Source of the DNA: Desulfatibacillum alkenivorans DSM 16219
Lineage (GTDB): Bacteria > Desulfobacterota > Desulfobacteria > Desulfobacterales > Desulfatibacillaceae
Direction: 5' to 3'
Assembly: GCF_900142135.1 (NCBI RefSeq)
Contig: NZ_FQZU01000008.1
Span: forward strand, 117,001 to 181,000
Length of the DNA stretch: 64,000 bases
Both the position numbers and the translations under genes were made by a program. The notes under the pieces were generated by a model that saw only the letters and a program-made list of their open reading frames with translations, was not told the origin of the DNA and made no database searches. Shown here piece by piece: positions 61,059 to 64,000 of this stretch (positions are counted from its first letter, which is position 1; each line of letters begins with the position of its first letter).

Positions 61059-62996
61059 ATGCGAGTTGCAACTTCTTTAAAAACAACCGGTTTCGTCCTG
61101 GCGTTATGCATGCTCTGCCTGCTGGCCGCCGCACGTGTTTCAGCCGAGATGGACTGGACCGAGTTGGAGCCCGACGCAGAAGCCGCCCATCAAAAGGAGT
61201 TCCGCCAAAAAACCAGCCATTTGGACAACCTCATCGAAAAAGGCGCATACGTTGAAGCTGTGGAATACGTCTTTGGCGAGGCGGCGCCCATGCCCAAGGA
61301 GTATCGCAAAAAGGCCGTGGACAATGCCGTGGACGAAATCCGGCGCCGATACGATTCCGGCGAGCGCGCAGAGGCGGCTCTGGAAATCATGGACCTGGCC
61401 ATTCGTTTTTCCGACGTCAAGGTGCTTAAAAGAGCCAGGAACCGCTTGTTCGCTTCATTGGCGGAGGACTGGCGGCGAGGTGTAAAAAGCGGGGTGGAAA
61501 GCGTCGATCCTCCCGAACAGGTCGACGGCGCCATGTGCGTCCTGGCCCGGGGCTTGACTTCATGGGGGCGGCGCAATTTCCGCAAGCATCCGGACCGGGG
61601 GTTGGCGGCCATGGAGTTGGCGCAGTTCTATTGTCCGGAGGGCGCGGACATCGCCTATAATCTGGGCGTAGCCCAATACCGGACCGGAAGCGTCTCCGAG
61701 GCTCGTAAAACCTGGAAGGAACTGGTGGGAGTGCGCTCCTGGGACACGGTTTTGCTCTGCAATTTGGGCTGGCTTTGCCTGGAGACAGGCGACGTGGATC
61801 AAGCCGATCACTATGCCATGCAAGCCCTGGCCGCCGCCCCGGATTCCCCCAACGCCATGGCCATCCGCTTGGAAGTGCTGTTCGCCCGAGGGCAATACAC
61901 AAATGCCGTGCAGATGGTTTTCGCCAACGAACGCCAGACAACGCCCCGGTATGAAGAACGCGCCGTCGCATATGCGGTTGCAGCAGGTTGGAAGGCGTTT
62001 CAGGCCGGAGGCGGACAGGACGCGCTTGCAAGCATGGAAAGCCTGGCGGAAGAATATCCCCAGGCGGAGCCTTTTTCTCAGGCGGCGTCGGCCATGAAGG
62101 ATGCACTGGAAGGCCGGCCGGCTCATTTGCCCGAGACAGCTTCCCTGCCGCATCTCCGCGCCCCCGGAGATCCCATTTACCCCCCGGACCATGGCGTTGC
62201 GTTCGATCCTCTATCAATTGACCAGGGGCCGAAATTCGATCGAAAAGAAGACGGCGCCTTCGCCCTGGTTGTGGGCCTGAAAAATTACAAACACATGATA
62301 GGCCCTCGTTACGCCGAAAAAGACGCCCTGATGTTTCGCGATCTGCTGCTCTCCTGCATGGGCTTTCCCAATGAGAAGCGGAATATTCGACTCAACCTCG
62401 GCACGGAAGCCAAATCCGGCGATCTCCGCCAAAACCTGGCCTGGCTGGGAAGAAAGGCTTCCGAAAACCCGGGCGCCCTGGTCATCCTGTATTTTTCCGG
62501 CAAAGGCATGCCGGTGTATGCCGAGGACAAGCATACCGTCCTGGATTGCCTGATCCTGCCTTATGACGCAGACCCGGACCACCCGGAGAAAGGCCAGCCC
62601 ATTTCGCTGTCCGAGATCAAGAGGGCTTTTTCTAACAGCGGCTCCTCCAACGTGTACATTATTTTGGATGCGGGCTTTTACGGAGACGGAAAATCCGTGG
62701 GCCTGGGCAAAGGCGTGGTTCCCGCGCCGGTTACGGATCTTTTTGCGGCCGGGGCATCCATCCTGACGGCGGCGGGCGTGACGCGAGAGGCGGTGGAGCT
62801 TCCTCCGGGCGAGCAGGGGGCTTTCAGTTATTTTTTGTTTGAAGCCTTAATGGGGAAGGGCGATTTGAATCAGGACGGCTGGGTGGACGCCCGGGAGGCG
62901 TTTGACTGGGCCTCCTGGGAAATGAAGGAGCAAGGCGTCATGCAAATTCCCTATGCGGAAATCAACAACCCTGTGAAGCTGAGCAAGGTGAAGTGA
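61059..62996 (+). CDS. Secreted caspase-fold protein lacking catalytic His and Cys (pseudocaspase)
   Basis: A 645-residue protein: signal peptide (about 1-30, GFVLALCMLCLLAAARVSAE), a helical TPR-like region (about 35-350; IAYNLGVAQYRTGSVSEARKTWKEL), then a C14/caspase p20-like domain (about 399-545). The fold markers are clear: FALVVGLKNYK, YAEKDALMFRDLLLSCMGFP, GALVILYFSGKG, VYIILDAGFYGDGKS. The usual YFSGHG and DACFSG are changed, with Lys482 at the His position and Gly539 at the Cys position, so proteolysis is not expected. An EF-hand loop DLNQDGWVDARE lies at 602-613. ATG 61059 is used (TTG 61044 possible). Followed after 1 nt by the SUMF1-like gene. Confidence 0.8.
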   Translation: MRVATSLKTTGFVLALCMLCLLAAARVSAEMDWTELEPDAEAAHQKEFRQKTSHLDNLIEKGAYVEAVEYVFGEAAPMPKEYRKKAVDNAVDEIRRRYDSGERAEAALEIMDLAIRFSDVKVLKRARNRLFASLAEDWRRGVKSGVESVDPPEQVDGAMCVLARGLTSWGRRNFRKHPDRGLAAMELAQFYCPEGADIAYNLGVAQYRTGSVSEARKTWKELVGVRSWDTVLLCNLGWLCLETGDVDQADHYAMQALAAAPDSPNAMAIRLEVLFARGQYTNAVQMVFANERQTTPRYEERAVAYAVAAGWKAFQAGGGQDALASMESLAEEYPQAEPFSQAASAMKDALEGRPAHLPETASLPHLRAPGDPIYPPDHGVAFDPLSIDQGPKFDRKEDGAFALVVGLKNYKHMIGPRYAEKDALMFRDLLLSCMGFPNEKRNIRLNLGTEAKSGDLRQNLAWLGRKASENPGALVILYFSGKGMPVYAEDKHTVLDCLILPYDADPDHPEKGQPISLSEIKRAFSNSGSSNVYIILDAGFYGDGKSVGLGKGVVPAPVTDLFAAGASILTAAGVTREAVELPPGEQGAFSYFLFEALMGKGDLNQDGWVDAREAFDWASWEMKEQGVMQIPYAEINNPVKLSKVK

Positions 62997-62997
62997 A

Positions 62998-63921
62998 TTG
63001 GCAAAACAGCTGCTTTCCATAACCGCTTTAATCTTCCTGGTCGCTGTGTTCGCCGTCCCCGTTGCGGCCCATCAGCCCAAGATAGGCATGGACCTTTCGT
63101 GGAGAATCATATCCAGCAAGGGCGACGCCCCCACCGAACCCCGGGACAAGCCCGGTGACGTGTTTGTAGAGCCGGTCACGGGCATGGAGTTCGTTTTCAT
63201 TCCCGGCCAATGCTTTGTGATGGGGAGCACCGAAAAAACCGATCCGGATCGCTATCAGGACGAAGGGCCGGTCCATAAAGTTTGCCTGGACGGCTTTTGG
63301 ATGGGCAGATACGAGGTTACAAACGCCCAATATCATTTTTTTCGCCCGGGACACGACAGCGGGGAATACGAAGGCCATCCCCTGAACATGGACGCCCAGC
63401 CCGTGGTCAACGTCTCGTGGAAAAACGCCCGGGCATTCGCCATCTGGCTGTCCGCCCAAAACCAGGGGCAGTACTCCTTTTGGCTGCCCACCGAAGCGGA
63501 GTGGGAGTTCGCCTGCAGGGCGGGGACCGGGACGTCCAGATATTGGGGCGACGACGTGTCCCAAACCTGCCTATACGCCAATGTGGCGGACCAAACCGCC
63601 GGGAAGTACTGGCCCGCCTGGAATGTGCACCCCTGCAACGACGGCTTCGCCGTGTCGGCGCCCGTGGGCAGCTTTTCTCCCAATGCATTCGGGTTGTACG
63701 ATATGATGGGCAATGTCTGGGAAGCCTGCCAGGATTGGAAAGCCCCCTACCGCCCGGGCGAGCAAGTCAACCCCGCCGGCCCTCAAACCGGCAAACGCCG
63801 CATGGTGCGGGGCGGAAGCTGGGATAATGAAAGCCGGGGCATACGCAGCGCCAACCGCAGTTACGCCACTCCTTCCTTTAAACGCTACAATAACGGATTC
63901 CGTCTGGTAAGAACCCGATAA
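62998..63921 (+). CDS. Secreted SUMF1/FGE-fold protein without the catalytic cysteines
   Basis: A 307-residue protein with a signal peptide (about 1-25, LIFLVAVFAVPVAAHQ) and one formylglycine-generating-enzyme-like domain (about 55-305): GMEFVFIPGQCFVMGS, WMGRYEVTNAQY, PVVNVSWKNARAFAIWLS, WLPTEAEWEFACRAGT, GLYDMMGNVWEACQDW, MVRGGSWDNESRGIRSANR. The C-terminal Cys pair used by true FGE is missing after GGSW, so sulfatase activation is unlikely. The fold is often a partner or binding module next to caspase-like proteins. TTG 62998 is the start: AAGGTG is 7 nt upstream and no ATG is close. Likely co-translated with the pseudocaspase. Confidence 0.85.
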   Translation: MAKQLLSITALIFLVAVFAVPVAAHQPKIGMDLSWRIISSKGDAPTEPRDKPGDVFVEPVTGMEFVFIPGQCFVMGSTEKTDPDRYQDEGPVHKVCLDGFWMGRYEVTNAQYHFFRPGHDSGEYEGHPLNMDAQPVVNVSWKNARAFAIWLSAQNQGQYSFWLPTEAEWEFACRAGTGTSRYWGDDVSQTCLYANVADQTAGKYWPAWNVHPCNDGFAVSAPVGSFSPNAFGLYDMMGNVWEACQDWKAPYRPGEQVNPAGPQTGKRRMVRGGSWDNESRGIRSANRSYATPSFKRYNNGFRLVRTR

Positions 63922-64000
63922 AATTAATTAGGTTGACGCCGCTCAGAATTGCATTAGCTTAATTCTTGGTGGAAACGGGGCCTGTCGGAAACAGTAGTCT

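Noticed and set aside
1-64000. CRISPR arrays, tRNA or rRNA genes
   Set aside because: No regularly spaced repeats and no TPsiC-arm or cloverleaf-like sequences were recognised in any spacer.

Overview
The window looks like chromosomal DNA of an anaerobic, sulfate-reducer-type Desulfobacterota (Deltaproteobacteria), most likely a Desulfatibacillum-like member of the Desulfobacteraceae. This is inferred from the moderately GC-rich coding style, rubrerythrin, a DUF362 ferredoxin, CoA-linked fatty-acid genes, a TtpC-type TonB system and large PAS/GAF sensor kinases; no rRNA or other taxonomic marker is present. I found no tRNA, rRNA, CRISPR array, prophage or intact insertion sequence.

Region 1 (1-20416) is an outer-membrane import island built as two divergent blocks. 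Leftward: DUF3450, a TtpC-like TolQ protein, ExbB, ExbD, TonB, a TPR protein and the start of a FecCD permease cut by the window edge. Rightward: a periplasmic binding protein, a FecCD permease, an ABC ATPase, a 1301-residue CobN-type chelatase, a TonB-dependent receptor, a DUF3786 protein and two more TonB-dependent receptors. Start and stop codons overlap at many junctions. TonB would energise the receptors, the binding protein and ABC transporter would carry the ligand into the cytoplasm, and the CobN-like protein would act on a tetrapyrrole. Heme or a corrinoid is the likeliest cargo. The 600-bp divergent spacer holds two intrinsic terminators, a good sigma70-like promoter and a possible 48-codon gene.

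Region 2 (20429-28496) holds a thiamine-diphosphate enzyme, a rubrerythrin with a near-perfect Fur box inside its promoter, a hybrid sensor kinase, an FMN reductase-like flavoprotein, a DUF362 iron-sulfur protein and a PEBP-family protein. Region 3 (29378-34261) is a branched-chain amino-acid type ABC importer in the order M-H-K-G-F. Region 4 (34838-42302) is a partner-switching module (STAS antagonist, anti-sigma kinase, GAF-PAS-PP2C phosphatase) meeting head-on a periplasmic-binding-domain sensor kinase, followed by a MocR-type regulator.

Region 5 (42423-51834) carries a small membrane protein, truA, an acyl-CoA ligase, a 3-hydroxyacyl-CoA dehydrogenase/enoyl-CoA hydratase pair whose promoter is overlapped by an 18-bp perfect palindrome, a spacer with nested inverted repeats, a protein joining a SlyD-like segment to a methyltransferase, a PnuC-NadR NAD-salvage pair and a DUF429 protein. 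Region 6 (51907-57806) is purF and carAB, all leftward. Region 7 (58228-63921) is an envelope set: an LdtD-like L,D-transpeptidase, a MepK-like peptidase with an EF-hand-like loop, a secreted caspase-fold protein that has lost both catalytic residues, and a secreted SUMF1-fold protein without the formylglycine-generating cysteines.

The most unusual items are the CobN-type chelatase inside a TonB/ABC import operon with no CobS/CobT nearby, the pseudocaspase/SUMF1 pair, the SlyD-methyltransferase fusion, and the terminators placed between the divergent import operons.
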